From Clostridium sp. AF27-2AA (GTDB lineage Bacteria > Bacillota > Clostridia > Lachnospirales > Lachnospiraceae), in the NCBI RefSeq assembly GCF_003478505.1, contig NZ_QUFI01000030.1, positions 1 through 34,496 on the forward strand: a stretch of 34,496 bases of DNA, written 5' to 3'. The number at the start of each line of letters is the position of its first letter. Within the stretch, counting starts at the first letter, position 1. Of the stretch, positions 17,225 through 25,487 are shown piece by piece. A model generated the notes under the pieces. It made no database searches. It worked only from the letters and a program-made list of their open reading frames with translations, and was not told the origin of the DNA. The position numbers and the translations under genes were made by a program.

Positions 17225-17253
17225 TTGACACTAACATGCTAGTGTGCTATCAT
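17225..17253 (+). promoter_or_regulatory. Predicted promoter and operator of the TRAP-uxu operon
   Basis: TTGACA (17225-17230) and TATCAT (17248-17253) are separated by 17 nt. CACTAACATGCTAGTG (17229-17244), a palindrome with one mismatched pair, fills the spacer, an ideal place for repression. It shares TAACATGCTAG with the gntR leader site. Confidence 0.75.
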
Positions 17254-17303
17254 ATCAATATGCAAAGATTACAAAAGCTATATAAATCTAGGAGGAATAA
17301 AAA

Positions 17304-18344
17304 ATGAAAAAAACACTGTCCGCATTACTGATCTGTGCAATGGCAGCATCTCTGGCTGCCTGTGGAAATTCCACAGCTACAACAACTACGACTGCAGCAG
17401 GAGAGGCAAAGGCAGAAACGGCAGCATCCAATGGTGGCGGTAATTACATTTTAAAGGTAAACACTGCATTAAGTGAGACCGACCCATTATTTGTGGCTTT
17501 AACAGATGTTTTCAAAAAGAACGTGGAAGAAAAAACAAATGGAGACATTCAGGTTGAGCTGTATTCCGGTAGCCAGCTCGGCAGCGATGAGGATGTGCTG
17601 GAGCAGGCGCTGGTTGGAGCAGGCGTAGGTGTTATCACAGACCCAGGCCGTCTGAGTAACTATGTTTATGATATTGGTGTGCTTCAGGCACCGTACATTG
17701 CAGAAAGCTACGATGAAGCATTACACCTGTTCGAGACAGAAACCTACAAAAAAATGAAAGAAGAAGTTGAAAACTGTGGTTTCCAGATTCTTTCCTTCAA
17801 CTACTATCAGGGCGAGAGAGAACTCTTCACAAAGAACCCGGTTAAGACCCCGGCTGATTTAAAGGGTCAGAGAATCCGTTCTTCAGGATCCCAGGTAGTT
17901 ACAAGCACTCTGGAAGCAATGGGAGCAAATACCTCCGTTCTTCCGTGGTCTGAATCCTATCAGGCATTACAGCAGCAGGTAATCGAGGGCGTTGAGGTAC
18001 ATCTGTCTGCAGCAGTCGGTTCTTCCATGCAGGAGGTTACCAAGTATCTGGCATTTACCGGACATCAGCAGCTTCTTACAGGTCTTGTGATCTCACAGGG
18101 CTGGTACGACAAGCTTCCGGAGGAATATAAGACCATTTTACAGGATGCCAGCTTTGAAGCAGGTAAAAACGCTTCTGAGAATGTAATCGCAAAGAACGAC
18201 GAATACTTAAAGACTCTTACAGACGGTGGAATCGAAGTAGTAGAGTGCGACAAGGAAGCCTTCAAAGAGGCTTGCAACAAGGTTTACGACGAGCTGAAAT
18301 ATACAGAGATCAAGGAAGCGATTGATAAAGAACTTGGAAGATAA
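17304..18344 (+). CDS. dctP: TRAP transporter solute-binding lipoprotein (DctP family)
   Basis: This extracellular receptor feeds a carboxylate-bearing substrate to the DctQM membrane unit. The protein has 346 residues. It has a lipoprotein signal with basic Lys2-3, a hydrophobic core and the lipobox LAAC with Cys20. A Thr/Ala-rich linker runs from about 22 to 45, and the DctP domain fills the rest. The segment DLKGQRIRSSGS (about 190-201) carries the conserved arginine that holds the ligand carboxylate. AGGAGG is 8 nt before the ATG. It is the first gene of a nine-gene unit ending with uxaC. By context the ligand is a sugar acid such as glucuronate, gulonate or a keto-aldonate. Confidence 0.92.
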   Translation: MKKTLSALLICAMAASLAACGNSTATTTTTAAGEAKAETAASNGGGNYILKVNTALSETDPLFVALTDVFKKNVEEKTNGDIQVELYSGSQLGSDEDVLEQALVGAGVGVITDPGRLSNYVYDIGVLQAPYIAESYDEALHLFETETYKKMKEEVENCGFQILSFNYYQGERELFTKNPVKTPADLKGQRIRSSGSQVVTSTLEAMGANTSVLPWSESYQALQQQVIEGVEVHLSAAVGSSMQEVTKYLAFTGHQQLLTGLVISQGWYDKLPEEYKTILQDASFEAGKNASENVIAKNDEYLKTLTDGGIEVVECDKEAFKEACNKVYDELKYTEIKEAIDKELGR

Positions 18345-18371
18345 GGCTGTTTGCTATTAGGAGGGGTGACT

Positions 18372-18881
18372 ATGTTAAAAACTTTAGAATCCGGTCTGAA
18401 TAAGGTGGAAACCTGGTTAGTGTGCGCCGGACTTCTGATCCTGATTTTTACGGTGTTCGCAGCAGCAGTTTTGCGTTTCTTTGGAGTGGACATGTCAGTA
18501 TCCACAGACCTGGCGCAGCTGGTATTTGCCTGGGTAAGCTTTATTGGTGCAGACCTGGCTATGAGAAAAGACAAACACATGGGCGTGGATATGCTGATCA
18601 CCAGATTCCCGGTAAAGCTTCTCAATGCGATCTATCTGTTTAATTACCTGCTGATCTTATTCTTCTTACTGTTTGCAGTGCGTTATGGAATCAACTTATG
18701 TATTGTAAACGCGGCAAGAAAATACCAGACACTTTATATCAGCTATTCGTTTGCTACGGCAAGCTGCCCGGTTGGATGTGGCCTTATGTGCATCTCATCC
18801 ATTAAGCACATTGTGCAGTATGTAAGAAACATCATCACGAATGATTACAGCAGTCTGACGAAAAAGGAGGTTGCAGCATGA
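18372..18881 (+). CDS. dctQ: TRAP transporter small membrane subunit (DctQ family)
   Basis: The protein has 169 residues and four hydrophobic helices, as usual for DctQ. The family pattern FAWVSFIGADLAMRKDKHMGVDML links helices 2 and 3. GGAGGGG at 18360-18366 fits the ATG at 18372. An in-frame ATG at 18351 has no ribosome binding site. It overlaps dctM by ATGA, which implies coupled translation. It forms the membrane complex with dctM and works as an ion-driven importer. Confidence 0.92.
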   Translation: MLKTLESGLNKVETWLVCAGLLILIFTVFAAAVLRFFGVDMSVSTDLAQLVFAWVSFIGADLAMRKDKHMGVDMLITRFPVKLLNAIYLFNYLLILFFLLFAVRYGINLCIVNAARKYQTLYISYSFATASCPVGCGLMCISSIKHIVQYVRNIITNDYSSLTKKEVAA

Positions 18882-20161
18882 TCATCCTTGGAATTACATT
18901 TGTTGTTCTTTTAGCGATCGGACTTCCGGTGGCGTTTACAGTAGGTCTGTCAGCACTGTCCTTCTTTGTGACAGAGCAGGTTCCGGTACAGATCGTTGTA
19001 CAGAAAATGGTCAGCAGTACCCAGTCCTTTTCCCTGCTGGCAGTTCCGTTCTTTGTATTAGCAGGAAACCTGATGAACGAAACGGGTATTACCTCCCGCC
19101 TGATCAAGTTCTGTAACCTGTTGACCGGTCATATGAGAGGAGGTCTTGCCCAGGTATCCGTGCTTCTTTCCTGCCTGATGGGCGGTATCTCCGGCTCTGC
19201 TACAGCAGATGCGGCTATGGAAAGCCGTATTTTAGGACCGGACATGGAAAAAAGAGGATATTCAAAAGGCTTTACCGCAGCAATCCTGGCTATGGGCGGT
19301 CTGATCACATCGACGATCCCGCCGTCCTTAGGGCTGATCCTTTATGGTGTTACCGGTGAGGTATCTATTGGACGTCTGTTCCTGGCTGGTATGATACCTG
19401 GAATTTTAATGACAGCAGCCCTTATGATCTCTGTAGCGTTTATTTCCAAAAAGAGAGATTATAAGCCGGAGCATGAAAGCTTTCCGAGCATGGGCGAGGT
19501 CCTGAAAGGACTTGTGGAAAATATCTGGGCATTGCTTTTCCCGGTTATCCTGATTGTAGGTATACGTTTTGGTATCTTCACACCGTCAGAGGCAGGTGCA
19601 TTTGCGGTTGTGTACGCCCTGTTTGTTGGCTTATTCATTTACCGCGAGCTTACTATCAGTAAGCTGATGGAATGCCTTTCCACCACTGCAGTAGACCTGG
19701 CAGTTATCATGTTCATCATTATCTGTTCCAATGCATTCGGTTATGCCATTGTAACAGGACAGCTGCCGCAGACACTGGCCCGCATGATTACAGCGGTATC
19801 CGATAACAAGTATGTGATCCTGCTGATCGTAATGTTATTTGTATTCTTTGTAGGAATGTTTATGGAAGCAACCGCAAATGTATTGCTGCTGACTCCGATC
19901 TTCCTGCCGATCATCACATCCTATGGTTTCGATCCGGTACATTTTGGCGTAATGTACATGATCCTGATCACAATGGGAGGTATGACCCCGCCGATTGGTG
20001 TAACCATGTACACGACATGTTCGATTCTTGGTTGTCCGATCGAGGTATATACAAAGGAATCTATTCCGTTTGTAGCATCCATTATTGTGTTGCTGATCCT
20101 TTTGGCAGCATTCCCGCAGCTGGTACTGTTCCTGCCGAATCTGGTATATGGCGCAGCATAA
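18878..20161 (+). CDS. dctM: TRAP transporter large permease subunit (DctM family)
   Basis: This 427-residue polytopic protein has about 12 helices and forms the transport channel. Typical segments are LMNETGITSRLIKF, GGISGSATADAA, ITSTIPPSLGLILYG and GGMTPPIGVTMYTTCSI, the last two being the re-entrant hairpin motifs of DctM. AAGGAGG lies 7 nt before the ATG. Its start overlaps the dctQ stop. Order P-Q-M followed by a YiaK-like and a YiaL-like gene resembles a rearranged yiaKLMNO operon. Confidence 0.95.
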   Translation: MIILGITFVVLLAIGLPVAFTVGLSALSFFVTEQVPVQIVVQKMVSSTQSFSLLAVPFFVLAGNLMNETGITSRLIKFCNLLTGHMRGGLAQVSVLLSCLMGGISGSATADAAMESRILGPDMEKRGYSKGFTAAILAMGGLITSTIPPSLGLILYGVTGEVSIGRLFLAGMIPGILMTAALMISVAFISKKRDYKPEHESFPSMGEVLKGLVENIWALLFPVILIVGIRFGIFTPSEAGAFAVVYALFVGLFIYRELTISKLMECLSTTAVDLAVIMFIIICSNAFGYAIVTGQLPQTLARMITAVSDNKYVILLIVMLFVFFVGMFMEATANVLLLTPIFLPIITSYGFDPVHFGVMYMILITMGGMTPPIGVTMYTTCSILGCPIEVYTKESIPFVASIIVLLILLAAFPQLVLFLPNLVYGAA

Positions 20162-20185
20162 ATATAAAGAAGAAGGAGATTTGAC

Positions 20186-21196
20186 ATGAGATTATCATTT
20201 GATGAGATCCAGAGTGAGATCAAACGCGTATTCATGAAATACGGTTTAACTGAAGAAAAAGCAGATATCTGTGCAAGAATCCACACAGAATCTACCTATG
20301 ATGGTATTTATTCACACGGAACCAACCGTGTTGCCCGTTTTGTAGATTATATCCAAAAGGGCTGGGTTGATGTAAACGCAGATCCGGTTATCGAAAAAGA
20401 TTGCGGTGCTGTAAAGGTCATCAACGGAAATATGGGACCTGGTATTTTAAATGCACTTTATTCTGCTGACCGGGCAATGGAGATGGCAGATCAGTATGGT
20501 ATTGGTATGGTCGGCTTAAAGAACACCACCCACTGGATGCGCGGAGGCACATACGGACTGTATGTTGCGAGAAAAGGCTATGTGGGCATCATGTGGACCA
20601 ACACAGAGGCATGCATGCCGCCGTGGGGCGCAAAGGAGTGCCGTCTTGGTAATAACCCGTTTGTAATGGCATGCCCGGGTCCGGATGGTGGTCCGGCTTT
20701 ACAGCTGGATATGGCAATCAGCCAGTATGCTTATGGAAAACTTCAGGTAACCCGTCTGGCAGGCAAGAAGCTTCCGTTCCCTGGCGGATTTGATAAGGAT
20801 GGCAATATTACCGACGATCCTGGCGCAATTGAAGAATCCATGCGTATTATGCCGATCGGCTACTGGAAAGGCTCCAGCTTCTCCTTTATGTTAGACATTC
20901 TTGGATCAATTCTTTCTGATGGTGTTGGTGCGGTTGATCTGGATGCTTCTAAGAAAGGCTCTTGCGGCGGCTGTTCTCAGGTAATGATCGTAATCGATCC
21001 GAAGAAGATCACAGATGGAGATAAAATGAGTGAGACGATCCGCCGTGCGATCGAGTACTTAAAGAGTGCAGAGCTGGCAGAGCACAGCAACGGCATTATG
21101 GCACCTGGTGAAGACTATGTACAGTTTAACAAAGAGCATGATGAAAAGGGAATTTTCGTAGATGATTCTGTTTGGGCAGAAATTAAAGCTCTGTAA
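20186..21196 (+). CDS. yiaK: YiaK-like Ldh2-family NAD(P)H-dependent oxidoreductase, 2,3-diketo-L-gulonate reductase type
   Basis: The protein has 336 residues. It follows YiaK (DlgD) of E. coli closely: YSHGTNR with catalytic His44 at the same position, HWMRGGTYG, IMWTNTEACMPPWGAKECRLG and MPIGYWKGSSFS. YiaK reduces 2,3-diketo-L-gulonate to 3-keto-L-gulonate. The malate/lactate dehydrogenase 2 family also contains ureidoglycolate and other reductases, so the substrate could differ. AAGGAG lies 7 nt before the ATG. The downstream YiaL-like gene strengthens the link with yia-type loci. No 3-keto-gulonate pathway genes (UlaD, UlaE or UlaF types) are in the window, so how the product is used is unclear. 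Confidence 0.85.
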   Translation: MRLSFDEIQSEIKRVFMKYGLTEEKADICARIHTESTYDGIYSHGTNRVARFVDYIQKGWVDVNADPVIEKDCGAVKVINGNMGPGILNALYSADRAMEMADQYGIGMVGLKNTTHWMRGGTYGLYVARKGYVGIMWTNTEACMPPWGAKECRLGNNPFVMACPGPDGGPALQLDMAISQYAYGKLQVTRLAGKKLPFPGGFDKDGNITDDPGAIEESMRIMPIGYWKGSSFSFMLDILGSILSDGVGAVDLDASKKGSCGGCSQVMIVIDPKKITDGDKMSETIRRAIEYLKSAELAEHSNGIMAPGEDYVQFNKEHDEKGIFVDDSVWAEIKAL

Positions 21197-21206
21197 AAAG
21201 TAAGAG

Positions 21207-21259
21207 TACTCCCGGAATGACAGACTTTCAGCAATGGGAGCATGGATATTCCGGGAGTA
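21207..21259 (+). other. Intercistronic hairpin between the yiaK-like and yiaL-like genes
   Basis: A perfect 12-bp stem pairs 21207-21218 with 21248-21259 around a 29-nt loop. No T tract follows, so it is not a classical terminator. It may mark mRNA processing or stability within the operon. Confidence 0.6.
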
Positions 21260-21280
21260 TCGTTATTTAGGAGGGATATC

Positions 21281-21739
21281 ATGATCGTTGATCATATCAA
21301 AAACCGCAGCCGCTATGAGCACTGTCATAAAAATATCGCAGCCGCTTTGCAGTTTATTGCAGAACATGCAGATGATCCGGAATTAAAAGATGGAAGCTAT
21401 CCGGTCATTCCGGATGAAGTGATCGTCCATGTCCTTACAAAGGAAACCCATGGAAGGGATGAAGCTAAGATGGAAATCCATAAGAACTTTATGGATATCC
21501 ATTATATCATAAAGGGCGCAGAAAGCTGTGCGGTAGCACCGCTTGCACCGGAGCAGGACATCGCTTATGATCCGAATACAGATAACGCATTCTGGGATTG
21601 TAAAGATAGCTACAGTGTTGTGATCGGGGAAGGCGAATTTTATGCAGTCTGGCCGATGGAGCCTCATTGCCCATTGTGCAATACCGCAGAGGCACCAGAA
21701 ACGATCCGGAAGATTATATGCAAAGTGAAAGTTGATTAG
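21281..21739 (+). CDS. YhcH/YjgK/YiaL family protein
   Basis: The protein has 152 residues and is a cupin-like beta-barrel member of the DUF386 family. Typical elements are KETHGRDEAKMEIHKNFMDIHYI, where two histidines and a glutamate are metal-site candidates, and EGEFYAVWPMEPHCP. Relatives lie beside sugar-acid and sialic acid genes. Their reaction has been proposed to be anomer or epimer conversion but is not settled. AGGAGGG lies 6 nt before the ATG at 21281. An upstream in-frame ATG at 21242 falls in the intercistronic hairpin and lacks a ribosome binding site. Its place next to the YiaK-like gene matches the yiaKL pair. Confidence 0.87.
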   Translation: MIVDHIKNRSRYEHCHKNIAAALQFIAEHADDPELKDGSYPVIPDEVIVHVLTKETHGRDEAKMEIHKNFMDIHYIIKGAESCAVAPLAPEQDIAYDPNTDNAFWDCKDSYSVVIGEGEFYAVWPMEPHCPLCNTAEAPETIRKIICKVKVD

Positions 21740-21750
21740 AGGTAGAACAG

Positions 21751-22776
21751 ATGAAAGCAGTAAAGATTGTAAAACCAAATGATCTGCAGATCATTGATAT
21801 GGAAAAACCGGTTCTGGATGAAAAAAACAACGTGTTGGTAAAAATCCGTGCAGCAGGCATTTGCGGATCTGATGTAGGAATTTATCATGGAAAAAATGCA
21901 GCAGCTACTTATCCGAGAGTAATCGGCCATGAAATGGTCGGAGATGTAGTAGAGGTTGGTGAAAATGCCACAAAATTCAAAGTGGGTGACCGTGTGATCA
22001 TTGACCAGGTGACTGCCTGCGGACATTGCTATGCCTGCCGTAAGGGAAGACCAAATGTCTGTGCAAACCTTAAGGTGCGCGGCGTTCATATCGATGGTGG
22101 TTACAGGGAATTTATGGCAGTTCCGGAAAGTGACTGTTACCGTCTCCCGGATAGTCTCTCCTATGAGGATGCGGTTATGATCGAGCCGACCACCATTGCA
22201 GTACAGGCCTGCAGCCGTGCACAGATCGAATTTGAGGATAATGTTTTGATCATCGGTGCCGGTGCACTTGGAAACAGCATTTTACGTATTGCTCGTTTAT
22301 ACCATCCGCAGAACATTATCGTGGCCGATATCGAAGACGGAAAGCTGGAAGAGGCGTTAAAGCATGGTGCTACTTATGTTGTAAACAGCCGTACCGAGGA
22401 TCTGGTAGAGAGAGTCCATGAAATCACAGATGGTTATGGACCTACCGTAGTGATCGATGCAGCCTGCTTTAAGGGAAGCTTCTTGACTGCCTGCCGCTGT
22501 GCCGGAAATGCCGGAAGAGTGATCACCATGGGCTTTAGTGTGGATCCGGATGATATCAACCAGTTTGTCATCACCTCTAAGGAGCTGGATGTAAGAGGCA
22601 GCCGCCTGCAGAATCGCAGATTCCAGACTGTGATCGATTTGGTTGAAAAGGGACAGGTAGATCTGAAGGGAAGCATCAGCCATAGATTTTATTTCCAGGA
22701 TGCACAGAAAGCGTTTGATTTTAACGATACCCATGACCCATCTATCAGAAAAATTGTTCTGACGTTTGACGAATAA
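21751..22776 (+). CDS. Zinc-dependent sugar-acid dehydrogenase (MDR family, RspB/LgoD-like)
   Basis: The protein has 341 residues. Catalytic zinc ligands are Cys38, His60-Glu61 (GHE) and Glu144. The structural zinc is held by Cys90, 93, 96 and 104. The Rossmann fold has VLIIGAGALGNS. It resembles RspB and YjjN (LgoD) of E. coli, and more distantly L-idonate and sorbitol dehydrogenases. Enzymes of this type oxidise C5 of L-galactonate or L-gulonate to give tagaturonate or fructuronate. With UxuB next but one, oxidation of an L-aldonate such as L-gulonate to D-fructuronate would fit. It is 11 nt after the yiaL-like gene, with GAGGT as ribosome binding site. The substrate is inferred. Confidence 0.83.
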   Translation: MKAVKIVKPNDLQIIDMEKPVLDEKNNVLVKIRAAGICGSDVGIYHGKNAAATYPRVIGHEMVGDVVEVGENATKFKVGDRVIIDQVTACGHCYACRKGRPNVCANLKVRGVHIDGGYREFMAVPESDCYRLPDSLSYEDAVMIEPTTIAVQACSRAQIEFEDNVLIIGAGALGNSILRIARLYHPQNIIVADIEDGKLEEALKHGATYVVNSRTEDLVERVHEITDGYGPTVVIDAACFKGSFLTACRCAGNAGRVITMGFSVDPDDINQFVITSKELDVRGSRLQNRRFQTVIDLVEKGQVDLKGSISHRFYFQDAQKAFDFNDTHDPSIRKIVLTFDE

Positions 22777-22796
22777 AAAAGTGGAGGAATGAAATT

Positions 22797-23891
22797 ATGC
22801 CTATGCAAATGGGGTTTCGCTGGTATGGCGAAGGGAATGATATGATTTCCCTTTCCGATATCCGACAGATTCCCGGTGTGACCAGCATTGTCTGGGCTTT
22901 GCACGATAAGCAGCCGGGAGAAGTGTGGGAAAAGGAAGAAATCCGTAAAGTACAGAAACAGCTGGAACCATACGGATTTAATATGGATGTAGTAGAATCT
23001 GTAAATGTACACGATGATATCAAGATTGGTCTGCCTACCAGAGACAAGTATATTGCCAATTATATCCAGACGATCCGTAATCTGGCTGAATTTGGCGTAA
23101 AAGTAATCTGTTACAATTTCATGCCGGTATTTGACTGGACAAGAACGGATCTTTACCATCCGGTAGGAGACGGATCCACTGCAATGTTTTATGAGACCAG
23201 TAAGATTCATGAAGATCCGAAAGAAATGGCGGATTACATTTTGAAGAATGCAAATGGTCTTACCTTCCCGGGCTGGGAACCGGAGCGTATGGCAAAGCTG
23301 GATGAGCTTTTTGAAAAATACCGTCTGGTTACTAAAGAAAAACTCTGGGAGAATCTGAAATATTTTCTGGAGGCTTTAATGCCAGTCTGCAAAGAAACCG
23401 GAATTGTGATGGCAATTCACCAGGATGATCCGCCGTGGGATATTTTCGGACTTCCGAGACTGCTCGTAGATGAAGAATCCATTGACCGCTTTTTAAAAAT
23501 GGTGGATGATCCACATAACTGTCTCACCCTTTGTTCCGGAAGCTTAAGCTCCAATCCAAAGAACTGCGTGTCTGATATCGTGCGGAAGCATTGCGACCGC
23601 ATTGCATTTGCGCACATCCGCAATGTGCATCATTTCCCAAATGGTGACTTCATCGAAGCAAGCCACCGTGATTGCGATGGGGAAACCGGTATTCTGGATA
23701 TTGTGAAGGCATATCATGACTGCGGATTCGAAGGCTATATCCGTCCGGACCATGGCCGCCAGTTGTGGACAGAGGGACCTGGCAATGTACGTCCTGGCTA
23801 TGGTCTTTATGACAGGGCACTGGGAATTATGTATATCTGGGGAATCTGGGATATGCTGGAAAAACAGAAAAATGAGCAGGAGGGGAAGTAA
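22797..23891 (+). CDS. uxuA: D-mannonate dehydratase
   Basis: This enzyme dehydrates D-mannonate to 2-keto-3-deoxygluconate in the cytosol. The protein has 364 residues, close to the Bacillus UxuA. It contains FRWYGEGND, IPGVTSIVWALHDK, VKVICYNFMPVFDWTRTDLYHP, FAHIRNVHHFPNGDFIEASH and YIRPDHGRQLW, with the metal ligands spread over these His, Cys and Asp segments. The usual HPDDPPW reads HQDDPPW here, a conservative oddity. GGAGG lies 9 nt before the ATG. uxuB follows after only 2 nt. Confidence 0.96.
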   Translation: MPMQMGFRWYGEGNDMISLSDIRQIPGVTSIVWALHDKQPGEVWEKEEIRKVQKQLEPYGFNMDVVESVNVHDDIKIGLPTRDKYIANYIQTIRNLAEFGVKVICYNFMPVFDWTRTDLYHPVGDGSTAMFYETSKIHEDPKEMADYILKNANGLTFPGWEPERMAKLDELFEKYRLVTKEKLWENLKYFLEALMPVCKETGIVMAIHQDDPPWDIFGLPRLLVDEESIDRFLKMVDDPHNCLTLCSGSLSSNPKNCVSDIVRKHCDRIAFAHIRNVHHFPNGDFIEASHRDCDGETGILDIVKAYHDCGFEGYIRPDHGRQLWTEGPGNVRPGYGLYDRALGIMYIWGIWDMLEKQKNEQEGK

Positions 23892-23893
23892 TC

Positions 23894-25477
23894 ATGAAGC
23901 TTTCTGAACTGAAACATGAGGTGACTTCCGAATGGAAGGAAAAGGGATATGAATTACCTTCCTTTGATGTAGAGGCAGTTAGAAAAAAAACATATGAAAA
24001 TCCGACCTGGGTACATTTTGGTGCCGGAAATATCTTCCGGGCTTTCCCGGCTGCTGTATTGCAGAAAGCGCTGGATTCCGGCAAGTATGACCGCGGCGTG
24101 GTAGTTGCGGAAGGCTTTGACTATGAGATCATTGATAAAGCTTACCGTCCGTATGATAACCTGAGCCTCTTAGTTGTCCTTAAGTCCGATGGAACGATCC
24201 AGAAACAGGTAATTGCTTCCGTGACAGAAAGTCTGAAAGCGGACAAGTGCTTTGCTGATGACTGGAAACGGTTGGAGGATATTTTTGAAAACCTGTCCTT
24301 GCAGATGATCAGTTTCACGATTACAGAAAAAGGATATTCTGTTTCTGATGCAGATCTCGAAAAAGGACTGAACCCGGGCCTGATCATGGGCAAGGTAACC
24401 GTTTTATTGTATAAACGTTTCCAGGCTGGAAAATACCCAATTACGGTTCAGAGCATGGATAATTGCAGCCATAATGGAGATAAAGTAAAGCAGGCTGTGA
24501 CTGCTTATGCCAAGAAGTGGGAAAGCATGGGTCTGGTTCCGGCTGAATTCCTGGAGTATGTGCAGGATGAGAGAAAGGTATCCTATCCGTGGAGCATGAT
24601 CGACAAAATCACCCCACGCCCGGATGAAAAGGTGAAAAAGCTTCTGAAAGAGGACGGCTTCGAGGATTGGGAAACCATCATTACCGATAAGAAGACCTAT
24701 ACGGCTCCTTTTGTAAATGCAGAAGAGACTGAATATCTGGTTATTGAAGATAACTATACCAATGGGCGTCCGCCGATGGAGTTAGGCGGAGTGCTTTACA
24801 CAGACCGGGAAACTGTAGATAAGGTAGAACGGATGAAGGTGTGCACCTGCCTGAATCCACTTCATACAGCAATGTCCATTTATGGATGCATGCTGGGCTA
24901 TAGCCTGATTTCGGAAGAAATGAAGGACGAGGATATCCGCGGACTTATCACGAAGCTTGGATACATTGAGGCAATGCCGGTTGTGATCGATCCAGGAGTA
25001 TTAAAGCCGGCGGACTTTATCAAAGCAGTTTTAGAGCAGCGTCTGCCGAACCCGTTCATGCCGGATGCACCACAGCGTATTGCTACCGATACTTCCCAGA
25101 AGCTGCCGATCCGTTTTGGTGAAACGATCAAGGGATACCAGAAGGCAGGCCTGAAAACAGATGATCTGGTGCTGTTATCGTTGGTATTAGCAGGATATTC
25201 CAGATATCTGAAAGGGATCGATGATGAAGGAAAGAGCTTTGAGCCTTCTCCGGATCCGCTGTTAGAGGAATTGCAGTTCATCGTTGCCGGATTAGAAGTA
25301 AAAGAGGGCGAACAGGACTTCTCCTGCTTAAGAAAATTATACAGCAGAACCGATGTATTTGGTGTGGATCTCTATGAAGCTGGTATGGGAGAGCGCATTG
25401 AAGCAATGGCAGCAGAATTGTATGGCGGTGTTGGCGCTGTCCGGAAAACACTGCATAAATATGTAGCAGGCAGATAA
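23894..25477 (+). CDS. uxuB: D-fructuronate reductase / mannonate oxidoreductase (long-chain mannitol dehydrogenase family)
   Basis: This enzyme reduces D-fructuronate to D-mannonate with NADH. The protein has 527 residues. The nucleotide-binding start is WVHFGAGNIFRAFPA (about 36-50). The catalytic region reads KVCTCLNPLHTAMSIYG, where the Asn and His of the family site are kept and the spacing to Lys is one residue longer than in plain mannitol dehydrogenases. It lies between uxuA (2-nt gap) and uxaC (9 nt to the chosen start), so the three are translated from one message. The same fold also serves tagaturonate and altronate, but the uxuA neighbour favours fructuronate. Confidence 0.92.
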   Translation: MKLSELKHEVTSEWKEKGYELPSFDVEAVRKKTYENPTWVHFGAGNIFRAFPAAVLQKALDSGKYDRGVVVAEGFDYEIIDKAYRPYDNLSLLVVLKSDGTIQKQVIASVTESLKADKCFADDWKRLEDIFENLSLQMISFTITEKGYSVSDADLEKGLNPGLIMGKVTVLLYKRFQAGKYPITVQSMDNCSHNGDKVKQAVTAYAKKWESMGLVPAEFLEYVQDERKVSYPWSMIDKITPRPDEKVKKLLKEDGFEDWETIITDKKTYTAPFVNAEETEYLVIEDNYTNGRPPMELGGVLYTDRETVDKVERMKVCTCLNPLHTAMSIYGCMLGYSLISEEMKDEDIRGLITKLGYIEAMPVVIDPGVLKPADFIKAVLEQRLPNPFMPDAPQRIATDTSQKLPIRFGETIKGYQKAGLKTDDLVLLSLVLAGYSRYLKGIDDEGKSFEPSPDPLLEELQFIVAGLEVKEGEQDFSCLRKLYSRTDVFGVDLYEAGMGERIEAMAAELYGGVGAVRKTLHKYVAGR

Positions 25478-25487
25478 GGTGACGGCT

